Origin: an uncultured Thiodictyon sp.
GTDB taxonomy: Bacteria; Pseudomonadota; Gammaproteobacteria; Chromatiales; Chromatiaceae
Direction of reading: 5' to 3'
NCBI GenBank assembly: GCA_903837595.1
Contig: CAILVI010000562.1
Location: forward strand, 1-64,000
Length of the DNA stretch: 64,000 nucleotides
How positions within the stretch are numbered: position 1 is the first letter of the stretch; each line of letters starts with the position of its first letter. The notes under the pieces are model-generated. The model was not told the DNA's origin. It did not search any database and saw only the letters and a list, made by a program, of their open reading frames with translations. The position numbers and the translations under genes were made by a program. Positions 39,314 to 47,382 of the stretch are shown in pieces.

Positions 39314-40276
39314 ATGACGCGATGCGCGCGCAACGTGATCGGGCTGGGCCTGATGCTACTCCTGCTGGGAGTCACCCAGGCACAAGAGACGGTTACTACC
39401 CCTATTCGATTCGGCAATCTGGGGCCTTCGACGAGCGATCTGTATCAGTATCTGGGGCAGGCACAAGGCATCTACCGCCGCTACGGGGTGGATCTGGAAT
39501 TTGTCGAGTTCCTCCAGGGCGGGCCGGAGGCGGTGGCGGCCGCGGCGAGCGGCCAGCTCGATATGGGTACGGCCGGTACACCCGTGCTCATTGCCATCAG
39601 CCGCGGCATACTTCTGCGCCTGGTGGGTGCGTCGCCCCGCAAAGGTCAGGCCTTTGTGCTGGTGGGACGCCCGGATACCCAGGACCTCGCCGAACTGAAG
39701 GGCAAGGTGGTCGGCATCAGCGCGGTGGGCGGGGGTTCCGCGCAGGCACTGCGGGTCATCCTCGAGGCCAACGGTGTCGCGGGTGACACGGTCAAGACCA
39801 TCGCCTTCGGGGCCGGGCCGAACGGCTATCTGTCGCTCAAGTCGGGACGGCTGGCGGCGGCCGTACTCACCGAACCCTCTGTGACCAAAGCCGAACGCGA
39901 TGGGATCGGGAAGGTGCTGGCGGAGGCGGCCCCATACTTTCCCCACTACCAGGCTGGTGGCGTCTTTGCCACCCGCAGCTTCATCGCGGCGCACTCGCAG
40001 GCCATCCGTGCCTTTTTCAAGGCCAACCGGGAGGCCATCGCCTACGCCCGCGCCCATCGGGAGGAGTTGGTGGCCTTGGGGCACCAGCGGCTGGGGCTCG
40101 ACGAGGCACTGCTTACCGGGGTATTCGACAAGGAGGTGCCGAAGTGGGACGACAGCGGGTCCATCGACAACGAGGGCCTGCTCAACGCGATCGCCGTCGT
40201 CCAATCCGTTGGTGATATCAGCAAGGACTATCGGCCGGCCATCGAAGACATCACCGACCCCAGTTTTCTAAATTAA
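39314..40276 (+). CDS. NitT/TauT-type ABC substrate-binding protein
   Basis: A 320-residue periplasmic protein with signal peptide (NVIGLGLMLLLLGVTQAQE) and the family start IRFGNLGPSTSDLYQYLGQAQGIYRRYGVDLEFV. I chose the ATG at 39314, preceded by CGGAGG, over an in-frame upstream start. It is a paralogue of the 36.8-kb binding protein (shared VASGQ/ASGQLDMGTAGTPVLI region). It ends 24 bp before the flavoprotein gene. Confidence 0.9.
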   Translation: MTRCARNVIGLGLMLLLLGVTQAQETVTTPIRFGNLGPSTSDLYQYLGQAQGIYRRYGVDLEFVEFLQGGPEAVAAAASGQLDMGTAGTPVLIAISRGILLRLVGASPRKGQAFVLVGRPDTQDLAELKGKVVGISAVGGGSAQALRVILEANGVAGDTVKTIAFGAGPNGYLSLKSGRLAAAVLTEPSVTKAERDGIGKVLAEAAPYFPHYQAGGVFATRSFIAAHSQAIRAFFKANREAIAYARAHREELVALGHQRLGLDEALLTGVFDKEVPKWDDSGSIDNEGLLNAIAVVQSVGDISKDYRPAIEDITDPSFLN

Positions 40277-40300
40277 CAGTACCTCCAACGGAGAACGCGC

Positions 40301-41809
40301 GTGACAGCAAAGAATATTGAATGGGCACTGGAGACCGATGTCGTCGTGGTCGGCGCCGGCGGGGCCGGCCTGGTATCGGCCATCAATGCCCATGACCAGG
40401 GTGCCCGGGTGGTGATCCTGGAAAAGATGAAGACGGTTGGCGGGATCACGGTCCTGGCCGGGGGTGGCGTCAAGGCCGCCTGGGACCTCGACCAGGCGAT
40501 CGCGTACCTGACCAAGACCCAGGGTGGGCGCGTGGGCGAGCGGCTGATCGAGGTCTTTGCCCGGGGGCTGGTGGAACTGCCCGCTTATCTGCGGGAGCTG
40601 GCGAAGGTCAATGACGCCGAGGTGGTCGTACGCGAGGGTAGCCACGGCGGCATCTATCCCTTCCCCGGGGCGACCACTATCTACTCCGTGACAGTCAAGG
40701 ATATCCCCGGCTTTACCGGTTACCCGTGGGCGCACACGGGTAAGAACCTCAACGGCCAGCGGCTCTTCAAGGTGTTTCTGGATAACGTCGAACAGCGCCA
40801 GATCCCGATCCATACGCAGTCGCCGGTGACCTCACTCATCACTGACGGGGAGGGCGCTGTCATTGGGGTGTGGGCCGATCTCGCGGGTCAGCGACAGGCC
40901 ATCAGGGCCAACAAGGCGGTCATTCTGGCCTCCGGCGGATTCGAGTTCAATGAGAAGCTCAAGAAGGAGTATTTCGAGGCCACCCCGGTCTATGCAATGG
41001 GCAACCCGGGGAATACCGGCGACGGGATACTCATGGCGCAAAAGGTGGGCGCGGCCTTGTGGCATATGTGGCACTATCATGGCTCCTATGGCTTCAAGTT
41101 CGGTGATTACGAGACGGCCTTCCGGATTGCCCCCGGCGGCGCCCGCAATCCCGACCGGCCGATTGCCTGGATCGTCGTCGACAAGGAGGCAAAGCGATTC
41201 ATGAACGAGCTGCATCCCGCCGTCCAGGATACCGCAGCCCGGCCGCTGGGGCTCTACGACGCGGATATTCCGGACTACCCGCGCATCCCCGCCTATCTGA
41301 TCTTCGACGAGAATGGTCGCAAGCTCGGGCGGATCGCCAATCCGCTGACCTCGCACCCGGATCACCAGTATGTCTGGAGCGAGGACAACAGCGCCGAGGT
41401 GGCCCGTGGCTGGATCAAGAAATACTCAACGGTTGAGGAACTCGCGCAGGGGCAGGGGTGGGACACGCTGGTTCTCCAGGCCACCTTGCAGCGTTGGAAC
41501 CAGGGGGTCGAGGCCAAGACTGACCCCGACTTCAAGCGGCCCCCGGGCACCCTGCTGCCGATCAGTGAAGCCCCCTATTATGTAGTCCCGGTGTGGCCGC
41601 TCCTGACCAATACCCAAGGTGGTCCCGAGCATGACGAGCGGCAGCGGGTCCTGGACCCCTATGGCGAGCCCATTCCCCGGCTGTACTCGGTGGGAGAGCT
41701 CGGCTCGTTCTTTGGTCACCTCTATCTGTTGGGCGGCAACCTCAGCGAGGTGGTGATCAGCGGGCGCATCGCCGGTACGGACGCGGCGCAGTTGCAGGAC
41801 TGGCGCTGA
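40301..41809 (+). CDS. FAD-dependent oxidoreductase of the fumarate reductase/ketosteroid dehydrogenase family
   Basis: A 502-residue flavoprotein. The N-terminal dinucleotide motif VVVVGAGGAGLVSAINAHDQGARVVILEK binds FAD, and a C-terminal FAD region GELGSFFGHLYLLGGNLSEVVISGRIAG closes the site. The family carries out hydride or electron transfer to enoates and related double bonds, often in anaerobic aromatic or organic-acid metabolism. The start is GTG at 40301. No signal peptide or haem domain is present, so it is cytoplasmic and needs another electron source. It is coupled to the following methyltransferase (TGATG). Confidence 0.88.
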   Translation: MTAKNIEWALETDVVVVGAGGAGLVSAINAHDQGARVVILEKMKTVGGITVLAGGGVKAAWDLDQAIAYLTKTQGGRVGERLIEVFARGLVELPAYLRELAKVNDAEVVVREGSHGGIYPFPGATTIYSVTVKDIPGFTGYPWAHTGKNLNGQRLFKVFLDNVEQRQIPIHTQSPVTSLITDGEGAVIGVWADLAGQRQAIRANKAVILASGGFEFNEKLKKEYFEATPVYAMGNPGNTGDGILMAQKVGAALWHMWHYHGSYGFKFGDYETAFRIAPGGARNPDRPIAWIVVDKEAKRFMNELHPAVQDTAARPLGLYDADIPDYPRIPAYLIFDENGRKLGRIANPLTSHPDHQYVWSEDNSAEVARGWIKKYSTVEELAQGQGWDTLVLQATLQRWNQGVEAKTDPDFKRPPGTLLPISEAPYYVVPVWPLLTNTQGGPEHDERQRVLDPYGEPIPRLYSVGELGSFFGHLYLLGGNLSEVVISGRIAGTDAAQLQDWR

Positions 41810-42612
41810 TGGCGGTCGTCCTGCATCTGGTCGATCGCCAGGGCGATGATGACCAGGGGTTGAACTGGAGTGCGGCATCGGCCGATTATCTGCGACACCG
41901 CAACGGCTATCCGAATTGTTATTTCCGGCTGTTGCGGGAGTTGGGGGTCGGGGTGGCGGGTAGCCGCATTCTCGACCTGGGTGTGGGCACCGGGGCCCTC
42001 GCCCTGCCCTTTGCCCGGCAAGGCGCCCGGGTCATCGGCATCGATCAGGCCCTCGGCCAAATCCTGGCGTGTCGCGTCCGGGCCAGGGAGTTGGGGTTGG
42101 GCCTCGATCTGAGGGTCGGGCAGGCCGAGTCCACCGGCGTGCTGACCGCCTCCATCGATGTGGTGACGGCCAGCATGTGTTGGGGCTATTTCGATAAGTC
42201 GGCGGTGGTGGCCGAGGTGCGACGGGTCCTGGTGCCGGGCGGGCGCCTGTTGATTTCTTCCATCAACTGGCCGGCCATTCCCGGTACGCTGACCGAACGC
42301 ACCAAGGCCCTGATGGCACGTTTTGCGCCGGCCATGCGGCGTAAGACGGACGATGACAGTGCCCCGGTGTTGCTGCCCCCCGAGCTGCAGGGCGACTTTC
42401 GGCTGCAAACCTGGCACCAGTACGCCACCACCCTGAGGTTCAGCAAAGAGGCTTGGCGCGGCCGGGTGCGCGCCTGCAAATGGATGGCCCCGACGCTCTC
42501 CCCGGAAGAGGTCCAGGCCTTCGATACGGCACACGCACAACTCCTGACCGATGAACCCGAACCGCTCCAGATCGATCATCTGGTCCAGTTCTCGATCTTC
42601 ACCCGCCGCTGA
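41809..42612 (+). CDS. SAM-dependent methyltransferase (class I)
   Basis: A 267-residue UbiE/COQ5-like methyltransferase. The SAM-binding motif is ILDLGVGTGALALPFARQGARVIGID (residues about 55-80), followed by motif IDVVTASMCWGYFD and RVLVPGGRLLIS. It is a paralogue of the next gene. The acceptor is unknown. Two methyltransferases next to a flavoprotein suggest processing or capture of an organic substrate or maturation of a cofactor. Confidence 0.9.
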   Translation: MAVVLHLVDRQGDDDQGLNWSAASADYLRHRNGYPNCYFRLLRELGVGVAGSRILDLGVGTGALALPFARQGARVIGIDQALGQILACRVRARELGLGLDLRVGQAESTGVLTASIDVVTASMCWGYFDKSAVVAEVRRVLVPGGRLLISSINWPAIPGTLTERTKALMARFAPAMRRKTDDDSAPVLLPPELQGDFRLQTWHQYATTLRFSKEAWRGRVRACKWMAPTLSPEEVQAFDTAHAQLLTDEPEPLQIDHLVQFSIFTRR

Positions 42613-42644
42613 AACGCCGGCCCAACCGCGACCAGGAGCACCCC

Positions 42645-43430
42645 ATGACCCAAGCCGCCACGCGCCGCCAACTCGACTGGAGCCGGACCTCGAAGGATTA
42701 CATCAGCCATAGGCCAGGTTACACAGACGCCCACTTCCAATTTCTCAAACAATTAGGCATAGGCCTGCCGGGGCAGCAGATTCTGGACCTCGGGACCGGC
42801 ACCGGTGCCCTGGCCCTGCCCTTTGCACGGCAGGGCGCGCGCGTCACGGCGGTGGATGCGGCCCCCGGGCAGATCGCGTCCGCGCAAGCACGGGCGTTGG
42901 AAGAACACCTGGATATCCGCTTCATCGTCTCGCCAGCCGAGGAGGTGGAGTTGGATGAGGGCGGGTTCGACGTCGTCACTGCCAGCATGTCCTGGGGTTA
43001 TCTAGACAAGACGCGCATCGTCCCGCTGGTCAAACGGCTGTTGCGTCCCCTGGGGCGGCTGCTGGTAAGTTCCACCACCTGGCTCGGCGATGCAGACGCG
43101 CTGACGCGCGGCACTCAGGCACTCATCGGCCGTTATTGCACGGGCGTGTCCGGTCGCGACAACCATCTCGATCGGGAGCTGATTCCGGCGTGGGCGTCGG
43201 GGCATTTTCGCCTCCTGACCTACCACCAGTATGTCGCCGCCTTGCCCTTTACTCATGAGTCCTGGCGTGGTCGCCTGCGGGCCAGCAAGTGGATCGGCGC
43301 CGCCTTACCGCCGGAACAGGTCGAGGCCTTCGACCGCGATCTGGCCGCACTGCTCAAGCGGGAGGCGCCGGAGCGGTTCCATGTCGACCATGGCGTGCGC
43401 TTACAGATATTTCAGGCCCTAGCGTCATGA
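42645..43430 (+). CDS. SAM-dependent methyltransferase (class I), paralogue
   Basis: A 261-residue paralogue of the preceding gene with ILDLGTGTGALALPFARQGARVTAVDAAPGQ as SAM motif and FDVVTASMSWGYLDKTRIVP. The opening DWSRTSKDYISHRPGYTDAHFQFLKQLG and the C-terminal YHQYVAALPFTHESWRGRLRASKWIGAALPP are shared with its neighbour, so the pair arose by tandem duplication. It is coupled by ATGA overlap to the following hydrolase. Confidence 0.9.
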   Translation: MTQAATRRQLDWSRTSKDYISHRPGYTDAHFQFLKQLGIGLPGQQILDLGTGTGALALPFARQGARVTAVDAAPGQIASAQARALEEHLDIRFIVSPAEEVELDEGGFDVVTASMSWGYLDKTRIVPLVKRLLRPLGRLLVSSTTWLGDADALTRGTQALIGRYCTGVSGRDNHLDRELIPAWASGHFRLLTYHQYVAALPFTHESWRGRLRASKWIGAALPPEQVEAFDRDLAALLKREAPERFHVDHGVRLQIFQALAS

Positions 43431-44218
43431 CCACCAGTTGTAACGGACGTTGCGCCGGCCCAGTATCGACCGTCGGCATCGAATGGCCGGGCATCGTCGT
43501 GCGCGCGGCGCTGATCTGCACGCTCGACGACATCATGCCGGCCTACGTGGCGCGGCCGCGCCACACCGATACGGCACCGATCCTGCTGCTGATCCACGAG
43601 GTCTTCGGCCTCGACCGCTATATCCGCGATGTCGCCCACCGGCTGGCGGCGCAGGGTTATTTCGTCCTGGTGCCGGACCTGTTCATCCGTCAGGGCGACC
43701 CGGCGGTGTTCGATTTGGAGCAGGACCTGCAGACCAAACTCGCCGCCCGCGTGCCCGACGAGCAGGTGCTCGACGACCTCGACGCGGCCGTGGCGTGGGC
43801 GGGGCAGAACGGCGGTGACGTGAGCCGACTGGGCGTCACCGGCTTCTCCTGGGGCGGGCGCATCGCCTGGCTGTACGCGGCGCGCGAGCGGCGCCTGAGG
43901 GCGGCGGTTGCGTGGTGTGGCCTGCTCGATGGCGAGCGCAACGCACTGCGGCCCCGGCATCCGATCGACCTTGCCGGCCAGCTCGACACGCCTGTGCTGG
44001 GGCTGCACGGGGGCCCGGACGCGACGACGCAGCGCTTGCGTGCCTTGCTGGCACAGGCACACAGTGCCTCGATCGTCCACGAGTATCCCGAGGTGCCGCC
44101 CGCCTTTCACGCGCACTACCGCGGCAGCTTCCGCGAGGAGGCGGCGCAAGACGGCTGGGCACGCATGCTGGACTGGTTCGAGCGTCATGGTGTGGCGCCG
44201 GCGTCGGCCTTAGATTGA
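43427..44218 (+). CDS. Dienelactone-hydrolase-family protein with Ser nucleophile
   Basis: A 263-residue alpha/beta hydrolase. The nucleophile elbow reads GFSWGG where dienelactone hydrolases usually have GYCxGG, so Ser replaces Cys. His in EYPEVPPAFHAHYRGSF is the probable triad His. The N-terminus contains a small Cys pair (CNGRC) ahead of the conserved MPAYVARP segment. ATG 43427 overlaps the previous stop. It is the last gene of the activase run; hydrolysis of an ester, lactone or thioester product is likely, but the substrate is unknown. Confidence 0.87.
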   Translation: MTTSCNGRCAGPVSTVGIEWPGIVVRAALICTLDDIMPAYVARPRHTDTAPILLLIHEVFGLDRYIRDVAHRLAAQGYFVLVPDLFIRQGDPAVFDLEQDLQTKLAARVPDEQVLDDLDAAVAWAGQNGGDVSRLGVTGFSWGGRIAWLYAARERRLRAAVAWCGLLDGERNALRPRHPIDLAGQLDTPVLGLHGGPDATTQRLRALLAQAHSASIVHEYPEVPPAFHAHYRGSFREEAAQDGWARMLDWFERHGVAPASALD

Positions 44219-44263
44219 TCGGTAGGGTCCGCGGTGCGGGCCAGCGAACTTGCAGGCAACGTG

Positions 44264-44986
44264 CTAGCCGGGATGACGATCAATTTTTTTAATTGTTACG
44301 TGGATACTTCCCAGCTGGTCGATCGTGGCACATAGCGTATCTCTGTCATCGACCCGGCCAACGCCCGCTGGGGTGCCAGTAAATAGAATGTCGCCAGGAT
44401 TGAGCTCCACCAATTTCGAAATCTCAGAGATGATTTCATTGACGGACCAGATCATCTGATCAATATTACCGGTTTGTCTGCGCCGGGCGTTGACGTCCAG
44501 CGTCATGTTGCCAGTGCGAATCTCCCCGACGTCTGCTTTGCGGTGTAACACCCCGATCGGGGCACAATCGTCGAAGTTCTTAGCCATGTCCCACGGCCAA
44601 CGGTTACCCTTGAAAACCGCTTGCAGATCGCGTCGCGTCATATCCAGTCCAATGGCATACCCGAAAATATGTTGGGCGGCCCGCTCAGGAGCAATATCTC
44701 TTCCCCCAGTGTCAAGCGCGACGACCAGTTCAACCTCATATTGCAAATCCGCCGTAGCCGATGGGTGGCGGATTTCAATCTTGTCGCCTGAGTGATTTTG
44801 TGCGACGACAAACGTGGGCGACTTCTGGAAAAAAAAGGGCATGGCTCGCTGCGGTACAGCCCCCATTTCAAGGGCATGTTCCTCATAATTTCGCCCAATA
44901 CAGAAAATTCGACGTATAGGGAAGAATAAGCCGCTGTCGGCGACGGTCAGGCAGTTAGGTTCGGGTGGCGGAAAAACATACGTCAT
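44264..44986 (-). CDS. Fumarylacetoacetate hydrolase-family protein
   Basis: A 240-residue FAH-fold protein with the metal-binding pattern of the family (QYEVELVVALDTGGRDI and FGYAIGLDMTRRDLQ), and GDILFTGTPAGVGRV near the end. Members hydrolyse C-C bonds of acylpyruvates or decarboxylate/isomerise oxo-acids. It is the only gene on the minus strand in this part and converges with the hydrolase gene. No sigma-54 promoter is visible upstream of it, so it may not belong to the regulon. Confidence 0.9.
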   Translation of the reverse strand: MTYVFPPPEPNCLTVADSGLFFPIRRIFCIGRNYEEHALEMGAVPQRAMPFFFQKSPTFVVAQNHSGDKIEIRHPSATADLQYEVELVVALDTGGRDIAPERAAQHIFGYAIGLDMTRRDLQAVFKGNRWPWDMAKNFDDCAPIGVLHRKADVGEIRTGNMTLDVNARRRQTGNIDQMIWSVNEIISEISKLVELNPGDILFTGTPAGVGRVDDRDTLCATIDQLGSIHVTIKKIDRHPG

Positions 44987-45298
44987 GTTGTCATCCAGCG
45001 GTGAGTCCCCAAGGTCGCCAGCATAGCATCTGCGACATCAGCGGACGCGTCTTCATCGCAGCGGGTGCCCCTCCTGGGGCAGAACGATGCTCGCTACGGC
45101 CATTCCGCAGTGGCAGTCCGGCTGTTGGCAAACTGGCATCTGCCGCGGCCGACTGCTGCCGCAGCAACAGATTCACCCCAGCCAAGGCTCACCGCCGCGG
45201 CGAACGGCACTCCTGTCGTTTTGCGTTACCGATTAAGAATGAGTCTGTTAGCGTCTGACAGCCGCAGCCGCGCGGGCGTTCGCGGTCTGCCGTTCAGA
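44987..45298. other. Regulatory interval upstream of the nitrogenase-like operon
   Basis: This holds the candidate UAS at 45153-45167 and no gene that I can support. The portion from about 45120 resembles the region before the radical SAM pair (52885 on): both have GCTGTTG followed by CAA, then the same UAS, then a sigma-54 promoter. Confidence 0.5.
45153..45167. promoter_or_regulatory. Candidate activator (UAS) palindrome for the nifHDK-like operon
   Basis: CTGCTGCCGCAGCAA: 7-bp arms with a 1-bp spacer, centred 140 bp upstream of the sigma-54 promoter. It is nearly identical to the site at 52917. Confidence 0.62.
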
Positions 45299-45314
45299 TG
45301 GCACGTTTGCTGCT
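45299..45314 (+). promoter_or_regulatory. Sigma-54 promoter of the ABC ATPase-nifHDK-like operon
   Basis: TGGCACGTTTGCTGCT has GG-N10-GC spacing and a full TGGCACG box. It lies 85 bp upstream of the leader ORF start. Confidence 0.87.
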
Positions 45315-45399
45315 TAATGACTGGAAACGTGGCGCCGTGCCACCATGAATGCGGGTTTCTTGGCAGACCCTTCAAAGCAGATCATTGGGTGAGAACATC

Positions 45400-45549
45400 A
45401 TGACTCGATTCGACCAGCGCGTCGGCGTGCTGTGGCCCCGCGGCCGTGCGGGCATGACGGACGCATTGACGCAGTGGCGCAGGCAACAGCGGGCCGCGAT
45501 GTCGAGCGCGGACCCTATGATCGCAAGCGACTTGCGCGACTGGCTATGA
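45400..45549 (+). CDS. Short leader ORF of unknown function
   Basis: A 49-residue ORF (MTRFDQRVGVLWPRGRAG…) overlapping the ATPase gene start by ATGA. Its first codons and the preceding bases (GGTGAGAACATCATGACTCG) are closely similar to the start of the radical SAM gene at 53142 (GGTGAGACCATCATGACCCA, protein MTQLDQRAA). It therefore looks like the beginning of a radical SAM gene carried along when the promoter was copied. It may be only a translational leader. Confidence 0.5.
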   Translation: MTRFDQRVGVLWPRGRAGMTDALTQWRRQQRAAMSSADPMIASDLRDWL

Positions 45550-46421
45550 CCGGGTTACCCATGAGTCTGGCCTTCGACCAACGCCCTCCACTGGGTGGCG
45601 CGCCTGCATTCGCCGCTGAGGTGGCCTTGGTGAGTGCCCCGGCAGCGATTCACCAGCAACCGGCGCCCCCAGCAGGCGCAAGCGCACTGAAGCTGGATCG
45701 TATCCACAAGACCTTCCAGGTCGACGGGCGGCCGATCGAGGTACTGATCGACATCAACCTGGATGTGCGGGCCGGCGAATTCGTCTGCCTGGTCGGCGCC
45801 TCCGGCTGCGGCAAGTCCACGATCCTGCGCATGATCGGTGGACTCGAAACACCCACCACCGGCGCGGTCCTGATCGATGGCAAGGCGGTGACCGGGCCGG
45901 GGTTGGATCGCGGGATCGTCTTCCAGGAGCATCGATTGTTTCCCTGGTTGACAGTCGAGGAGAACATCCTGCTGGGCCTTGATGCGTTGAGCCTGGCACC
46001 GGCCGAAAAGCGACGGCTGGTGACTGAGCACATCGTACTGGTCGGCCTCACCGGCTTCGAGAAGGCCTACCCGGGGCAACTCTCGGGCGGTATGGCACAA
46101 CGCGCCGCCATCGCCCGCGGCCTGGTGGCGAAACCGGCGATCCTGCTGCTGGACGAGCCGCTGGGGGCACTCGATGCGCTCACACGCACCTATTTGCAGG
46201 AAGAACTGCTGCGCATTTGGGACCAAGAGACCAGCACGACGCTGATGGTGACGCACGACGTGGAGGAGGCCTTGTATCTGGCCGATCGCGTCATCGTGCT
46301 GGACCGGCGCCCGGGACGCATCCGCAGCATCGTCGAGGTGGATATCGAGCGCCCGCGCCGGCGCGGCGACCCGATCTTCGGTTCACTTAAGGAACAGGTC
46401 CTCGGCGAGTTGCGTCATTGA
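45546..46421 (+). CDS. ABC importer ATPase, SsuB/TauB family
   Basis: A 291-residue ATPase: Walker A GASGCGKST, signature LSGGMAQRAAIARG, Walker B ILLLDEPLGALD. It has an N-terminal Ala/Pro-rich extension of about 45 residues before LKLDRIHKTF, as does the ATPase at 31.4 kb. I chose ATG 45546 for the ATGA overlap with the leader ORF; ATG 45561 is an alternative. No permease is adjacent, so it may energise the permease pair at 27.4-29.0 kb. Its place ahead of nifH-like links uptake to the nitrogenase-like enzyme. Confidence 0.92.
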   Translation: MTGLPMSLAFDQRPPLGGAPAFAAEVALVSAPAAIHQQPAPPAGASALKLDRIHKTFQVDGRPIEVLIDINLDVRAGEFVCLVGASGCGKSTILRMIGGLETPTTGAVLIDGKAVTGPGLDRGIVFQEHRLFPWLTVEENILLGLDALSLAPAEKRRLVTEHIVLVGLTGFEKAYPGQLSGGMAQRAAIARGLVAKPAILLLDEPLGALDALTRTYLQEELLRIWDQETSTTLMVTHDVEEALYLADRVIVLDRRPGRIRSIVEVDIERPRRRGDPIFGSLKEQVLGELRH

Positions 46422-46506
46422 TATCCGCGGCGGTGCCGGCGTTGACCGCCAATGACCGCGTGGGCGGCTTGCTTCCGTATAGATCACAATCACAGGCGAC
46501 CACTCT

Positions 46507-47382
46507 ATGACCAAGCGTACACAGCATATCGCCATCTATGGCAAGGGCGGTATCGGCAAGTCGACGACGACCTCCAATATTGCCGCGGCGCTGGCCGATG
46601 CCGGCTATCGGGTGGTGCAGATCGGCTGCGACCCCAAGGCCGATTCCACCGTCACGCTGCGCGGAGTCAATTACCTGCCCACGGTGCTGGACCGCACGCG
46701 TGAGGGCGGGCGGGTCCATCTGGAGGATATCTCCGTGGTCGGCTTCCGCGGCGTACTCTGCATTGAGGCCGGCGGCCCGGTGCCCGGGGTCGGCTGCGCC
46801 GGGCGCGGCATCAATGCCGCGATCAGCCTGCTCCAGGACCTGCACCTGTTCGAGGAGTTCAAACCTGACATCGTGCTCTATGACGTACTCGGCGACGTGG
46901 TCTGCGGCGGTTTTGCCGTACCGATCCGTGAGGGTCTCACCGACCGTGTCTATGTGGTCTCCTCGTCCGATTTCATGGCGATCTATGCCGCGAACAACCT
47001 GTTCAAGGCAATCCAGAAGTACGCCCCCTCGGGCGGCGCCAAGCTCGGCGGGATCATCGCCAACGGGTTGATTGCGCCCTATGCGCGCCCGCTGATCGAC
47101 GACTTCGCGGTCCAGACCGAGACCCGCGTCGTCCAATATATCCCGCGCTCATCGACCGTCGCCCAGGCCGAACTGCACGGCACGACGGTGATCGAGGCGG
47201 CGCCCGATTCGGCGCATGCGGCCATCTACCGCGAGCTGGGCGAGAAGATCGTGGCCGACGACTCGTCGGTGGTCCCGCAGCCGCTGGGGGTCAATGACCT
47301 GCGCGACTGGGCACGCCAATGGGGCGACCTGATCCTGCGCGAGGGTGCGGATGCGCCCGTGCCGATCCGGGCGGTCGCCTAA
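46507..47382 (+). CDS. NifH-like iron protein of a nitrogenase-like system
   Basis: A 291-residue homodimeric ATPase of the NifH/BchL/CfbC family. The P-loop is GKGGIGKST (12-20), CDPKADST follows, and Cys 97 (VGCAGRG) and Cys 133 ([13 protein letters not shown]) bind the [4Fe-4S] cluster shared between subunits, in the positions usual for NifH. It delivers electrons with ATP hydrolysis to the two downstream subunits. Differences from true NifH (for example [23 protein letters not shown]) and the neighbours place it among nitrogenase-like proteins, not with BchX of chlorophyllide reductase, whose BchY/BchZ partners are absent. The exact subgroup needs a tree. Confidence 0.93.
   Translation: MTKRTQHIAIYGKGGIGKSTTTSNIAAALADAGYRVVQIGCDPKADSTVTLRGVNYLPTVLDRTREGGRVHLEDISVVGFRGVLCIEAGGPVPGVGCAGRGINAAISLLQDLHLFEEFKPDIVLYDVLGDVVCGGFAVPIREGLTDRVYVVSSSDFMAIYAANNLFKAIQKYAPSGGAKLGGIIANGLIAPYARPLIDDFAVQTETRVVQYIPRSSTVAQAELHGTTVIEAAPDSAHAAIYRELGEKIVADDSSVVPQPLGVNDLRDWARQWGDLILREGADAPVPIRAVA

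Noticed and set aside
42314..42329. A GG-N10-GC sequence with a TGGCACG box inside the first methyltransferase gene.
   Set aside because: It is within a coding sequence, has a poor -12 box, and no gene starts close behind it.
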